From Chara braunii (taxonomy: Eukaryota; Streptophyta; Charophyceae; Charales; Characeae), in assembly GCA_003427395.1 (NCBI GenBank), contig BFEA01000212.1:1380555-1443377 (forward strand): a stretch of DNA of 62,823 nucleotides, written 5' to 3'. A model generated the notes under the pieces. That model was given only the letters and a program-made list of their open reading frames with translations, ran no database searches and was not told the DNA's origin. Shown piece after piece: positions 41,081-53,229 of this stretch. A program made the position numbers and the translations under genes. Numbering within the stretch: the first letter of the stretch is position 1; the number at the start of each line of letters is the position of its first letter.

Positions 41081-43946
41081 CCCTGGTTTTTGCAGACGAC
41101 AGGAATAGTTTGGTTTGAAGTTCTAACTATACCACGAGAGGCGCGGCAGTGTCTGTGGTTTACGTTGACTGAATGGTTGACTAGAACAGACAGTGTGTGG
41201 GCGCGCAGATTTGAGGCGCTCGTGATCTTTTTTTGATTGATGGTTGTGAAAGTCGGCATAGTTGCCGACCAGATTTTTGTTTTTCTGATTAAGATAGGAT
41301 TAAAAGGATTATGTCTCGTGATTGGTGCGCTTGCCGGTGACCTGTGCGTACGTGCGGAGGACGGCATCGACACCAAGGTGGTTCTGGAAGTATTTCGGTA
41401 GGTCTGCACGTCGCGCATTGTTTGTTATTTGAGCGTCCGACAGAATTAGACCCAACCTTGGGCCTAGCGTTTGCAGGATACGACGCCAGACTTTATGGCC
41501 GTCCCGACAGTCGGGGACCTTGAGTGCGTGCCCGGTCTGATGGGCCCGCGTGTTGAGATGTCGGCGAGAGTCCGCTATCACACCGCTGTTGGGAATAGGG
41601 CGCGGTCAAGGCTCGGGTTTGTAGTAGCACTTGAGGCAAAGAGGCCGGTAATGCAGGATGTATATGACCCACATTTCGGGTTCGGTAGGGTCGCGCGGAG
41701 GTATGGCGGCCGGAAGAAAAGAGGAGGAAGGAGCTCGTCCCGCCCGTTTCTGAGGGATATCGAGCTTGCCAAGAGCTGAACCCGGGGTTTTCAACCCGGG
41801 CGAGCTGGCTGGTAGCAGTAGTTTGAGGGGTAGGTTAGTAGAATGGGAGTTAGAAAGGAAAGGGGCTGCGTGGGAGTAGGGGAGTACTTACCTCGAGGTG
41901 AGGCTGAATGTATTGGATCGTACTCCAACGATAGATGCATTCGATTTCGCTCGTTATATCGGTGGAAGTAGCGGGAGGCCGGCGTGTGTCGAAGACTCAC
42001 CTGTGTGCCAAGGCGCCGCCCAACCTATCGATGGAAGAAGCTCCTCTCTAACTCCCTGCGCGTATGGCTGGACAACGGTATATATGTCCACGCTCTAGCA
42101 GAAGGTTCTTTCGATTTGCTCGTTCTAGTGACGGGAGCAGCGTGAGAGCGGTCCTAGGGTTTGGGATGCTCACCTGTTGACCGGTGCGTTGCTCTGAAAG
42201 TAACCTTGTGCTATCTTTCTGCGCGCGTGAGGGTGAACTGACGGTGTACCTTGTGATGTTATAGGGAACTGGTCAGGAGGGTGGTCAGGTATGGCCATGC
42301 GAATCAAGATTACGCACTACAAACGGATGGCAGTGGTGGAGGTAGCGGGCGCCTACCTACCGGCGGTTGGATAAAGTCGTGGGGACGTCGAGGATCGAAC
42401 ATGCAGAAGTAGATGGAGTAGCCAGAAAGAGAAAGGGATAGGGGCTTTCTCCTGTTAGAAAAGAGGGTTGCAATTGCACGTTGCTCGACCCACTTAGGGA
42501 GCAACGACGGAGGTAGAAAATGACGAGGAATAGAAGGGGGCGAGGGAGTACATATCTGAGAGGGACGAACAGGGCGCAGTCAAGGAGAAGCCACTCTCTC
42601 AATACTCCCGGGGTTTTGGCCCCGGGAGAGTCAGAATATGAAGTCAGATTGAGTAGAAAGTTAGTATAGGAAAAGGTTAGTATGAAATGGACCGCGCGGA
42701 GAGCGGGCGGGAGTAGATATGACGGATCTTTGAAAGACAGTGATCTCGCTCGATTCGGCGCATCGAACGAGGTATGAAGGGGGGGGGATGAAGCTGTGTT
42801 GCGGGAGCTCCGGAGCACTACGGTTCTATACGGCGAGATCAGATCCACGGTCTATGGGGCAGTTCGACTGATACGGCCTGCTCGGTTTGCGCTTGTGGAG
42901 GGAATAAACAACGAATGCACCTACTCGCATTCATGTGAAATATTCGTTTTCGATTTCCACCTGCTAAATTGGCAGGGCAGCCACAGGCAAGCGAGCAGGG
43001 ACGGGGCCTTCTCAGCCAAAGCTAATAACGGATCTATCTGCAGGGGTATCGACCACGGAACGATAGTCGTTGGGAGGAGAGTCTGAGTGTACCAGCCCAA
43101 CCACGAGTCGCTTATGCGCTGGGACGCGCAACACAGTCAGGCTTAGCCCAGGCGGGGCATAATTATGAGGCAATTGCTGCTGTATCTCTGCTGCCAGCTC
43201 GACATCTCGTGGCATACTGATGTTCTTGGTGGTGGGGCTGCACACCGCTGTGCCTTCTGGTCACTACGGCAGTCTTGGCAACAACATAATCGTATGCCTT
43301 GCTGTTCATTATGACTGCGCCGTCCACCATAGCAGTTGCGGAGATCGCTCTGGACTGCAACACTGCTTTTGGTACGGTGGTTGTTTTGAACAGTATGACC
43401 ACAGGTCCAATTCGGAGGTGAAATTATGATATAGAGGGAGTGGTTAGGTTGCAAGAGGTTGACTGCGGCGAACTGCTGCTGCGTCGGTTGACTGAGCGCA
43501 GACCACTGCTGCATTTGTTGACTGTGCACGGACAACCGTTGTCTGTTGTTGATTGCTGCAGACTGCTGCACACTGCCGCCGACTATTTCCAGTTGTTACA
43601 GACTGCTATGCGGTGGCGATTGGGTTGAGGAAAGGTGTTGAGGCTCGGGGAGGTGATCAAACTAGACAAGTAGGGGGTCAGTGCTGCGATTTGGGAGCTC
43701 GTCAAGGGATCGACGACAGACAGTTTGACTTCAGTTCTGACCAAGCTGCTACTGCTTGGCCATCATTGCGGGGCCCTCAGGCGAGAGAAGATAACAAGGC
43801 CCTCTCGTGAGAGTTAGAGTTGTCCCCTTCTTGTATCTCGAGAGTCTGAAACCCCTACTTCTGCCCTTCTTACTCTAAGTCTAATCCAGTTTTGAGAGGA
43901 AGGCGGCAGGCGGGATTGCAACCCGTAGGACCGCAGCAAGACTCTG

Positions 43947-44739
43947 TGGGCAGTTCCATAAGTTTGGAAAGGCCCAGTGCTATGTTTATTTTGAATTGCC
44001 TGGAGAACCAGACATGTCCCATAAGTTTGGGTGGTCTGGTTGCTCTGACTTGTGACGGCTGTTTGTGATTGACTTTTCAGGGGCCAAGTGCGTTCTGTAA
44101 GTTCAAGTGCCTTGAGTGCCTTGGTTGTTTTGGGTTTCCTCTGTTTATTTGGTTCTGAATGAGGGGGTCTGAGCCGTTCTATAAGTTTAGGTGGCTCAGC
44201 CTCTTCCTGCTTTATTTTGAGGAAATGAACTTGACAAAGGGCAGACCGTTCTGTAAGTTCAGGTAGTCTAGCCCAATGCTATGCACAGCTGGATCAGAGA
44301 GGAACGAATCAGGCAGAGAGTCAGACTGTTCTGTAAGTTCAGGTGGTCTGACTCAAAGCCCGCACATGCTGGAGCCCAAGGTTATAATTTGGCTATATTT
44401 TACTTCTATATGATTTATGAACAGGCTAGTCAGACAGGGTTCCATAAGTTTGGGTGGTCTGACTATAGCTTATCACCAACTCAAGAGAGTACTAATTAAG
44501 AATAAACTTGTGGTACGAAGGGGCAGACCGAGTCTTGAGTTGAAGATGATCGGCTCAGTTATATGCCACCTCAAAAGACTAAGTGCAGACAATTATATAA
44601 ATTTTGGATATTTAAACAGTTCAGGGCGACTAGGGTGGCCTAGTCACATGCCCAAAGACGAGAAAAGTTGCTGTGCCCTGTGTTTGTGTATACTCTATGG
44701 CTGAGCTAGACATGTTCCATAAGTTTGGGTGGTCTAGCT
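43947..44739 (+). repeat. Conserved-loop hairpin array in X
   Basis: Paired stems: TGGGC/GCCCA (43947-43976), AACCAGAC/GTCTGGTT (44006-44041), CTGAGCC/GGCTCAG (44169-44199), GGGCAGAC/GTCTAGCCC (44239-44274, one bulge), GAGTCAGAC/GTCTGACTC (44318-44354), TAGTCAGAC/GTCTGACTA (44427-44465), AGCTAGAC/GTCTAGCT (44704-44739). The loop is ATGTTCCATAAGTTTGGGTG or a close variant. It is the sense counterpart of the X' array. Confidence 0.9.
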
Positions 44740-45039
44740 TTATGTCCTATGTAAGCTGGGTATAAAGGGATAAATCATTGAGAGGCTATGAACTATTGTT
44801 TATTAAAATAACTTTGGGGATGGTGAGAGTACTTACCTTTGTGGTTTGGCCTGCATGTGATTGAGCGAGGCTGCTGCTTAGTCTGATTTTCAGGTTGATA
44901 GGTAGTTGCTTTAGTTGCTCGCCACGTGCTAGAGCCATAGGAGTTAGTTTCATTTCCTGCATTTTTTTAGCTAAGTTTTTTTACTTAGGTCAATTTCTGC
45001 ATTTTCTAGGATCTTTTGTTATACTTGGCCTTGTATAAA

Positions 45040-45330
45040 TCTTGGTAAGCCACTTTCTCTACGGGAAGCGCTGCCGAAATTTCTACAAAACCAAGGAGTT
45101 AGTCAGATTTTGTCTTATTCAGGGTCTAACTTTTCTGACTTTTCGGCTTAGTAAAAATCTGGAACATCTCCTTTTCTAAAGGGAGTGCTGCCCAAATTTT
45201 TATTAATTCGGGGAGTTAGACAAAATTAGACTTTGAAAAGTCAAAGTCACTGTAGATTTTGAACTTAGCTTTGTATAATTTCTGGAAGGGTACTTTTCCT
45301 ACGGGAAGCGCTGCCGAAATTTTCTTAGTT
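45040..45330 (+). repeat. Second hairpin-like repeat family in X
   Basis: Three units share CTACGGGAAGCGCTGCCGAA or a close variant, followed by GGAGTTAG. Flanks pair in two of them: CTTGGT with ACCAAG, and TTAGTAAAAAT with ATTTTTATTAA (one G-T pair). Confidence 0.6.
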
Positions 45331-47106
45331 TAAAGGAGTTAGATTATATTTTGACAGGTGACAATTCTGGGAAATCCACTCTGTACAAAGGAGATTCTGT
45401 TAAGGTCTACCTTTCTTTTAACACTTACTTGGAGGTAGACTTAGGCTTAGGTGATTAGGATGATTTAAGTGAGATGAGATCGTGATATGGGGACTTCTCC
45501 ATTGAGTTATAGATTTAGCTTGGGGATTGACATGTCTTGTGTTACAGGTCTTCTTGATCGATTGATTCAGGATTTGGGCTAGATTCAGCTTGATCCTACA
45601 AGGATCATCTTCTGTTATCATTGATAACAGGTCGGTTGCCGATTCGTCGGTTTACGACTCAACTCCAATCCACTCTTGCCACTCAACCTAAAGCCTTTAG
45701 CCTTGTGATTTGAATTGTTTTGTTGTGTTTTCACCCGGACTTTATTTGAATGGCCATTTAAAGAAAAGTACTGAGTATCTTATTTTGGGGAGTTGCACAA
45801 AGAGTGAGGTTTGTATGGCTAAAAGCAAGGGGTGTGAATGCAGAGAATGGTTGAAGTTGACCTCGTGTAGTGTATGGACTTTTTGGTTGGATCTTTGATG
45901 TGATTGCAGCTATGTTTGGTGATTCGGACTCTGTATTTGACTGCATGCGCTCACATACATATATATATGGCTGAGAGGAGGCCCACTGTGACTGTGAGAA
46001 GTGCTTGTCCTATATTTATAACCCTCTATATATGATATGTATACGTCTTGAGTGTTTCGCACAGCCTATTCAGACCACGCGTAAGGGTTAAACAGATCGT
46101 GTGCTTGAGAGAAAAGGGAGATCCCTTTTTATCCTTTGCTTTTTAGAATTTAATAGTTGGACGTTCTAGTCTGTGGCAGTCGTCAAAGTCAAACCCCTTG
46201 ACTTATCTCCAGACCCTAGATGATGGAGCTAGTCTCGAGGGTCATAAGAGACGATTGCCACCACATGTATAAACCTGTGTACCACCCACTCTCCGCAGGG
46301 TGCAGAAGAGGGTGTGGTCCTCAACCGCACTTGGCGGTTGTCTAGCGTCGAGAGATTAACCCTCGAGGCGTGTGTCAGCCGACACTTGAGTGTCGAATGC
46401 GACCCTCGAGATTAACGAGGATCGCATGAGCGTGGGTACTACATAGTACGCCATCACCGCTACTGCTTGTGTACGCTTGCATTGCGAGTCGATATGAGTT
46501 GGCCCAGCGTCCACGCGGTCTTATACTAAGTCTCGAGCGCGACGCTTATCCGATTTCCGCATCGGAGAGCTATGGGACGGCTGCGGAAGGGACTGGGAGC
46601 GTTATCGCATTGTTTGTGTTGTGTTGTTTTGTGTGTGTGTGTGTGTGTGTTCGTAAAGTGGAGTGCGCGTGGTGTGTGGGATGCGTCCTAGTCGACCGAC
46701 GAATAGCCGCGCTTGGGACTTCAGCCCCCCAGGATGTCGGTTCACGTGCGGGGCCGATAGGCGTATTACCGCACGTACCCCCTATGCTACAGCGAACGAG
46801 AAACGCCCTCGGCTGGTCCACCTCTGCGATTGCAACCGAGTAGCTTTCGTACTGTGGACTGGTAACTCGGCGGGGATACGCCCACTGAAGGGAGGTGACA
46901 ACTTTCGTAAGGTGGAGGTAAGTTGTGCCTCGTGTAGGCCCTATCCTGTCGTAGGGGCTCGCGAGAGGTATGGTTGGCGCACTCGGCCGAAGCGGCCTAA
47001 GGAAGATCCATTTGTGTGTTTGTGACGAGGTTGGTCCAACTCCGGCGTGACGCGGCCGAGAGGGTCCCGCGCTGCTACGTGCGGTGCCGGACCGATGCGC
47101 TCGACA

Positions 47107-47703
47107 CCGAGTTTTGCAAGTTCAGTAGGTCTCCCAACCTCCCTTGAAGTGGAAAAGTATCAATGAGAACAAATTTTCGAGCTTGAGACTGCCAATGATT
47201 ATCAAGTAGTGAGAATCATAGAACTGCGAAAAAAAGATAAAAATTCGAAAAGAAATAACAAGTATTCAGATTTACTGAGATGAGAGTATTCGCAGTTTGG
47301 AAAATGGTATTGCAAGAGGGATTTCCCGTACCGTTTTCTGAAAAACGACTTTCGAAAAAAAATATTCCGAATTTCCAAATAACGGAAAATTGCAGAAGGA
47401 GATCGAAGTTTTCGAGAAAAAGATATTCCGGATTTCCAACAACCAAATTTTGGGTTTTCAGAAGAAAAACGAAAACGAAAATTTCAGATGTTGCGCTACT
47501 GCGATTTTCCACAACAGAAATAGCGAGAAAACGAAATCCAAGAACAGAAAAAAATTTTGATTTTCGGCAGTGAGGTCAAAATTGTGCTTTTGGGGGCTAA
47601 CTAGTGTGCTCTAATCAATCAATCAAGACTAATCAGCTACCTAGTCCCCGCACACATGTCAGATCAGGTTGTCCTGATTCACGTGCGGTGATCCAATACC
47701 AAC
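47107..47703 (-). other. Element E leader and primer-binding site
   Basis: TTGGTATTGGATC (minus, 47690-47702) follows the LTR end after one base and resembles the tRNA-Met primer site with changes. The rest (AT-rich, with repeated CGAAAA/TTTTCG words at 47330-47560) is leader without a gene. Confidence 0.65.
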
Positions 47704-49036
47704 TGTTACATGCCCTGTTGGGCGATGTACATATAAACCGAGGATCCGCAATGTGATACAAAGGACTGAATGGACAATGCAGTGCAAGTGGAATCTCAAC
47801 AAGCAATATGCATTCCGATACATACAAAATGGTGCTTTATAGCACAGGGAAGACTTTAGATACAAGTCCTGACCTGACCGGGACTGACCTCCTTCACGTA
47901 GTACAAGATAGCGAAGCAGGATGCTAGAATACTAATGACTAGCCCAATCAATGTTTCGACGCAGACCAAACATACATCATGCTCATCACAAGGTGTGAAG
48001 GGGCCTGGCGCTATACATAGGAAAGAGGCACCAGGTTCAAACATACATAGACGAAGAGGAGGGGATCAAACGAAGAAGAGGAAGGGGGAGATGGGAAAGT
48101 TGTCAACAACAAGTCTCGTTACAAGTCTCAAATAATCCCTCTTCAATATGTCTGAAGTCCAATGTCGAGTCTGGATCCAAATGTCACCAAGCTCTCTCTC
48201 TCTCTCTCTCTCATAGTCTGTTGATGCAGTGAAGTCAGATAGCGAGAGGGTGAGAAGGAGATGGTGGACTGAGAAGAGGAAGAAGGAGAACTCTCTTTCT
48301 CATGTGCCAAGTACTAACCTGTGAAGATGGCGCTGCGCTGCAAGTACCTCGAAGACGAAGCTGGAGCCACGACGCTGCAGGTAAGTATCCCTGGCCTCCG
48401 CCCAATCTCTCTCTCTCTAGTACTACTCTAGCTATGGCGCCCAAGGCTGAAGACTACAACTAACGCTCTAGCGCCCAACGCTGAAGACTACTGCTAACGC
48501 TACAACTACTCCTGCAGCGCTCCTCCAGAGTGCTGCTGCCGAATCCTGAAGACTACTGACTGCCTCCTGCCTGCACGTGAAGTGCCTGGGAAGTACCTAG
48601 GAACTACCTCCCAGCTACCTGCAGCCTCCAGGGAGGGCTAGTCTTATATCGTGCTGGCCCGTCCAGGAGGCTGCTTTTGCCAATGCCAAAAGGTGCCAGA
48701 CCCTGGGGTTGAAGCTCAAACAAAGGTTGTCTTGAAAATAGGCCAAAAATAGCCTGAGCTAAGACCCTGGTCTGGTGCTTGAGTTTCAGGGCAGGTCGAA
48801 CTGATGAGGGCCTGAAAATGGCCCTCAGTTTCAGGCTGAAAATACTCGGGACCGGAAAGGCCCTGATTTAGCCTGAAACGACACAGGGCCTGTAGACCCT
48901 TGTTTTCAGGCTTTCAGGCTGAAACGATACGGGGCCTGTAGGCCCTTGTTTTGCCCTTGTTTTCAGGCTTTCAGGCTGAAAACAACGCGGGCCTGAAAAT
49001 GGCCCGTGCAGCCTGTTGCAGGCGCAACATGTAACA
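47704..49036 (-). repeat. Element E 5' LTR, intact
   Basis: 1333 bp, TGTTACATG...CATGTAACA with 9-bp inverted ends. The outer flank is GCAG (minus; 49037-49040), matching GCGG after the 3' LTR (25033-25036). It contains a short CT microsatellite (about 48193-48211) and tandem GGCCTGTAGGCCC-type units near 48880-48990. Confidence 0.92.
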
Positions 49037-49040
49037 CTGC

Positions 49041-50192
49041 CCAAGCGCGAAAGTCATGACCGTATCCCGGTAACTGCACTAAACCACTCAACCATCTTGC
49101 TGCACTCCCCTCTAGACAGGAGGCAGCCACAAACACTTCCTCGTGTGGCAAGGTAAGTTTACACTTGACGTAGACTGGCACTGACCTCAACCATGTGTCG
49201 AGATCTTCGCCCCTCTTGTCCCGTGTGAAGGGTTTAGGAGCAGCGATGGCCGTCTTTGGAATCCACTGACTTTGTCCCAGCACCTGTCCCAGTCCAGGCT
49301 GTGGACCTTGGGGACCAGGCTGCTGCACTATCTGTTGTTGGGGCTATGTACCTTGCGACTATGCAGGCTGCGAGACAGCAGGCTGCCCGCTTACGGCAAC
49401 CTGCGATGGGGTTGGGAAAACACTGTCTGTAGAGGAATCTGTACACTAGGACCTGCTGAGAACCCTCCTGTCAAGGGCATGCCTAGGGAAACAGCTTGGA
49501 CCGATGTTGGAGTGACATATGGGGATACCCCAGTCACCGGTGGGACATAAGGAGGAGGTTGTACAACGGGCCAGACACCAAGCCTGAACGGCAATGGACT
49601 TGTCTGCGCTCGCCCGACCAGAACGGCCAGACTCTGCTGGATGTCCTGAAGGAGAGCAGTGTGGTGGTCCTGCATCTCTACAACACCTAGAAGGGCTGTC
49701 CGCAACGTCCTCACATCTGCATCCATATGCGTCAGGTCGATTCCCTCCAACTCACTAATGTCCGCTTCTCTCCGCCGCATCCTGGCTCTTGTTCTAATCA
49801 TCTTCTCCTTCTCTGCCTAACGCCTGCTGTAGCTGTGCCTCACGAATAGTTGCTCGCTGTATGGCGACCTCCTTGGGGGTCAACACTACAGGCTGGCTTG
49901 CCATCACGCTAGTGGACTGACACTGGGTCTGCGCGACCGTTGACCCTACGGCCTCTGAACTGCTGGCCTGGGAACTCTGCTGCACAGTAGTCGCCATGGC
50001 TGCTGAAGCAGCGGCTTCACTTGCGAATGCCCTACTGGCCTCTGCTGCCCTAGCTCTCCGCTGCTGCTGCCGCTCCCTAAGCTGGCTGAACAGAAACTTG
50101 TCACCCTCTCGTCCTAAGGCCAAGTGGGCTATCGGGCATCTTGCCGATCGCAAGATCCTATTGTCCGGTTGTGGGACCTCCCTGTCACTCAT
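49041..50192 (-). pseudogene. Element C gag, N-terminal part
   Basis: Minus-strand frames 50192-49794, 49801-49391 and 49328-49041 form one protein with frameshifts: a charged, Ala/Gln-rich helix (REGDKFLFSQLRERQQQRRA), then ADISELEGIDLTHMDADVRT, a Pro/Val-rich linker, and the gag core KPFTRDKRGEDLDTWLRSV ... CLEGSAARWLSGLVQLPGYG. It ends FRAWA where E inserted; the protein continues at 25033. The D gag aligns along the whole length (SFLEGSAARWLNGIV). Confidence 0.87.
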
Positions 50193-51455
50193 AGGCTACA
50201 ACATTGTAGACTGACTGCACTAGGACACTCTCGATGCCTACCGCAGCATGATGTACAACCCGATTTTAAATAAGTAAAAATAAATAATCGGTGGTTGTGT
50301 CAGAGACTAAACATTTGGGTCCAACAGGTAAGTTCAGATTCCTACAAACAAAACTACTTTGACTTTGACTAGTTTGCAAACAGAAACCACAATGAACAAA
50401 GAACCTAAACTATGTTGTCTGCCAAATGTTAATGGTTGTACATCTAACTAATCAAATGAAAATAAAATCGTTTGTTGGGTCTGTTTGCAAAGTGGAATCT
50501 TGCCCAAACAAATCACCTGGAATCTACCCCTCCCTCAGTTCTTCCTGAATGTCTCTTGTCGTCAACGTCCCCGAGCAATCGGAACAACGTGCGTGTCTAA
50601 AGGTGTGCACACGGACCACCCCTGTGCCCCGAGTCCTGCTGAGCTGGCCAACCCTACCAATCTTTATCCTCGCGTGCAGCGAGCCTTACACCGACCGATT
50701 GGCTGATCAGGAGGCGTTTTTATGGACGGCCCCCAAAGTCCTCAGGAATAATTTAATGTCGCAAACAGGACGGCAATCACAGCCAAAGGAAGGTCCCCGC
50801 CGGTATTTATTTATAGATGTCCGGTCTCGTCTTTCCCATAGGGCTGGCCTGCCCCTCAGAACCCCTCTATAGCGCAGCGAGCAGACAAAGGACAAAGCAG
50901 CAAAGCATGAGTGCTCTACTCCCGGTGGGTTGGCATGGTGACCGTGACCCAGTGCTTCGTCCAGGCCCCTTCAGATAGCACCGCCCTCTCCTTTCAGATG
51001 ATCCACATGAACACTGACGACTCTCAAGGTTGAGCGCACACGACTCCTCACATGAGAGGACTCTCAAGACATAACACACATCCTCACGGTAAGAAGTGTC
51101 GAAGAGGGTAGATAAGGTTAGGTATAACGTACCTCAAAATAGCTGCCCCCAACCACAAATATTCTCACCAGATGACCCGATGTTGATTGTGATGACCAAT
51201 CGTTGCTTCGGCACAACCAGCATTGCACCACCGTTCCACCTCAGCATCAATCACACGTCGGATAGTTTTCATCACACTGCGAACACCCAATATTCAGCAC
51301 TTAGTAGCCTTCCTGGCGATACCCCTCACCTCCTGGGTCGCCTCACTTGTCTCCACCCTCCTCACTACACACCTCCCACGGTCGCTCGCCCAGCAGACCG
51401 CGTGCATGTACCGCAAAGGCAGAAGACAAGCGCCAGATGAGCGCACCGTACCACA
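50193..51455 (-). other. Element C leader
   Basis: Non-coding sequence between primer site and gag. It contains a block (about 50900-51075) that matches the D leader at 54690-54860 (GTCACGGTCACCATGCCAAC). No gene. Confidence 0.75.
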
Positions 51456-51468
51456 GCTCTGATAGCAA
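51456..51468 (-). other. Element C primer-binding site
   Basis: On the minus strand TTGCTATCAGAGC follows the LTR end CTTGCA. It has one difference from the canonical TGGTATCAGAGC core. Confidence 0.8.
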
Positions 51469-51470
51469 AT

Positions 51471-52406
51471 TGCAAGGAAAATGAGCAATAGCGAAGTCCA
51501 GAAATCAAACAGCATCATACACATGTGACCAGATAGTCGTGACCTTGAACCAATAGCAGAATTGCATCACGAGTTTCACCAAATAAGAGCACAGCAAAAG
51601 CTCATAAATGACAATGCTGGAATAGTCTCATCATCATCAACGAAGAACCAATGTCGATATCCTATCTGGCGCTCGGTGCCCAGACTACAAATGGCGGATC
51701 CTATCTAGCCTATCTACAATGCCGCTGATGACGTCAACAGCTCCCCGAAGTACGAGCAGATATCGGCCAATGCTGTGCGCTATAAGCACCAGGTGTGTCT
51801 CTCGTATCACTCAAAACCTCGTTCCCCAACTCACAGATGCCACATGCACCCAAAGACCACCATGCGCCCCATCCAGCATACAGCAGCGCAGCTCAGCTAT
51901 GGCTGCCTGCTCCTTCCAGCTCGCCCGTGAGCGCGTGAGCGCTGGCCAGCGTTAACGCAGCAGCGCTTGCGCAGCATGCAGCCAGTGCCCGAATCCGAAT
52001 GTGTGGGCAGGCACTTTCCTAAATGGAAGTGGCCTGCCTGCTTCGTGCAGCTTGGCTGTGCTGGGCCCCTGCCCAGAAGCTTCCGGTAGGCCCAGAGAGG
52101 CTGAGCCCCAGTCCAAACAATTCAGGCCCTGGGCCTGTGGTGGTTGCCCGTATCCAACTGCCCGTGGCCTGTGTTCGGTCCATGTAGCGAATCTGGCCCA
52201 GGGCCTGCCTCAGTTACGTTGAAAAGAGGCGGCCTGGGCCTGGGCGCTCTCAACCAACTGGCGCTGCGCAACTGCCTGAATTTCCCCAGTTGCGTGGTGA
52301 CCCCAAAAATGGCCTGTAGGCCTCGGTCGAGCCTGCCTTCACTTAGGGCGGCCGACTGTGCTGAAGATAGGGCCCAGTAGGGCGTAGAGAGGCCTTGTGC
52401 CTCGCA
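51471..52406 (-). repeat. Element C 5' LTR, intact
   Basis: 936 bp. Sense start is TGCGAGGCAC and the end is CTTTTCCTTGCA wording shared with the D LTR end. Flanked by AATG at 52407-52410. Confidence 0.92.
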
Positions 52407-52410
52407 AATG

Positions 52411-52810
52411 TTGACTGTTTAAAAAAACAAAATGCCCAACTGTTCACATGCCGTTCTGTAGTCATTACCACGATCTTATTCTTTATCATTTGAAAAAGGG
52501 TAGGGGGATCAGAGTGGTGCGTGTGGGCAATTTTGGGAACCGTTTGTGCGCCCTTAGTCAAGGAAAATAGTAGTCAAACAGGCAAGAGCTTCTATGGCTT
52601 TTCCCAAGCAGCCATTCGAGCTCCATGGGTCAAAAACAAAAAAAACAAAAAACTGGTCCAAGCTGATGGCAAGGGTGTGATCCAGAAAAACACTTCACAA
52701 AACAAAATCATAAATTTAGTAGTATTTGAAATTCCCTGAGTCGAGAAACTTCATCACAAATACTGTGGAACACTCTCCACCTGTAGACTCAACCTCTCCC
52801 TTCTGCCTCC

Positions 52811-52900
<90 letters not shown>

Positions 52901-53229
52901 CTGCCTGTCCGTATGTCTCTTTCTCTCGCTCTCTCTCTCTCTCCCTCTTCTCAGTGCAAACTGCCATTTCAGGGATATTTTGCTCAATTCATTACAAAAC
53001 CACCTTCACTCAACGCTAGAGACATAAAAATGAGAAACATAGAGAAAAGAGGAAAGAAGAAAACATGAAATGCAATAAAAGAAAGAAGATGTATCAGAAG
53101 TAAAAAGAAGATAGCATTTGAAAATATGATTTTGAGTAGAAGAATTGGATGGATCACAGTGAATATTGGTCTTTACATCTTGCACTGAATACATCAAAGC
53201 ACAAACAATTTTATTACGATAGCTGCAGA
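52411..53229. other. Host-level sequence with (CT)n microsatellite
   Basis: No gene. (CT)n runs from 52815 to 52896 with a second patch at 52920-52945, then AT-rich sequence up to the D insertion. It is the continuation of 15788-16326. Confidence 0.7.

Larger units (their letters stand above)
41049..47106 (+). mobile_element. X: 6-kb non-coding element, possibly a giant solo LTR
   Basis: Begins TGTCGGTGCG and ends GCGCTCGACA, so TGTCG and CGACA are inverted termini. It is flanked by CCGA at 41045-41048 and 47107-47110. A second copy (X') shares both ends, with its own 4-bp duplication. There are no coding frames with recognisable domains on either strand. TG...CA ends with a short duplication are LTR-like, and no primer site or gag is inside, so a solo LTR of unusual length is the simplest reading. 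A large non-autonomous element is the alternative. It carries hairpin arrays at 43947-44739 and 45040-45330. Confidence 0.8.
16323..52410 (-). mobile_element. Element C: nested Ty3/gypsy retrotransposon (whole stack, with target duplication)
   Basis: On the plus strand, AATG at 16323-16326 precedes LTR sequence starting TGCAAGG, and AATG at 52407-52410 follows LTR sequence ending CTCGCA. Together these delimit one minus-strand element of about 36 kb, including everything later inserted into it. Its own parts are: 5' LTR 51471-52406, gag 5' part 49041-50192, gag 3' part and pol 25033-29394 (now inverted), and 3' LTR 29431-29734 plus 16327-16922. Confidence 0.85.

Noticed and set aside
46570-47025. 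Open frames near the X 3' end as a gene
   Set aside because: The matching region of X' (38069-38648) has different frames and stops; no shared protein.
41049-47106. X as part of an rRNA intergenic spacer
   Set aside because: No recognisable 18S, 5.8S or 28S sequence, and each copy has its own flanking duplication, which points to transposition.
52716-53019. Open frames of Ser-Leu or Arg-Glu repeats
   Set aside because: Translation of the (CT)n microsatellite only.
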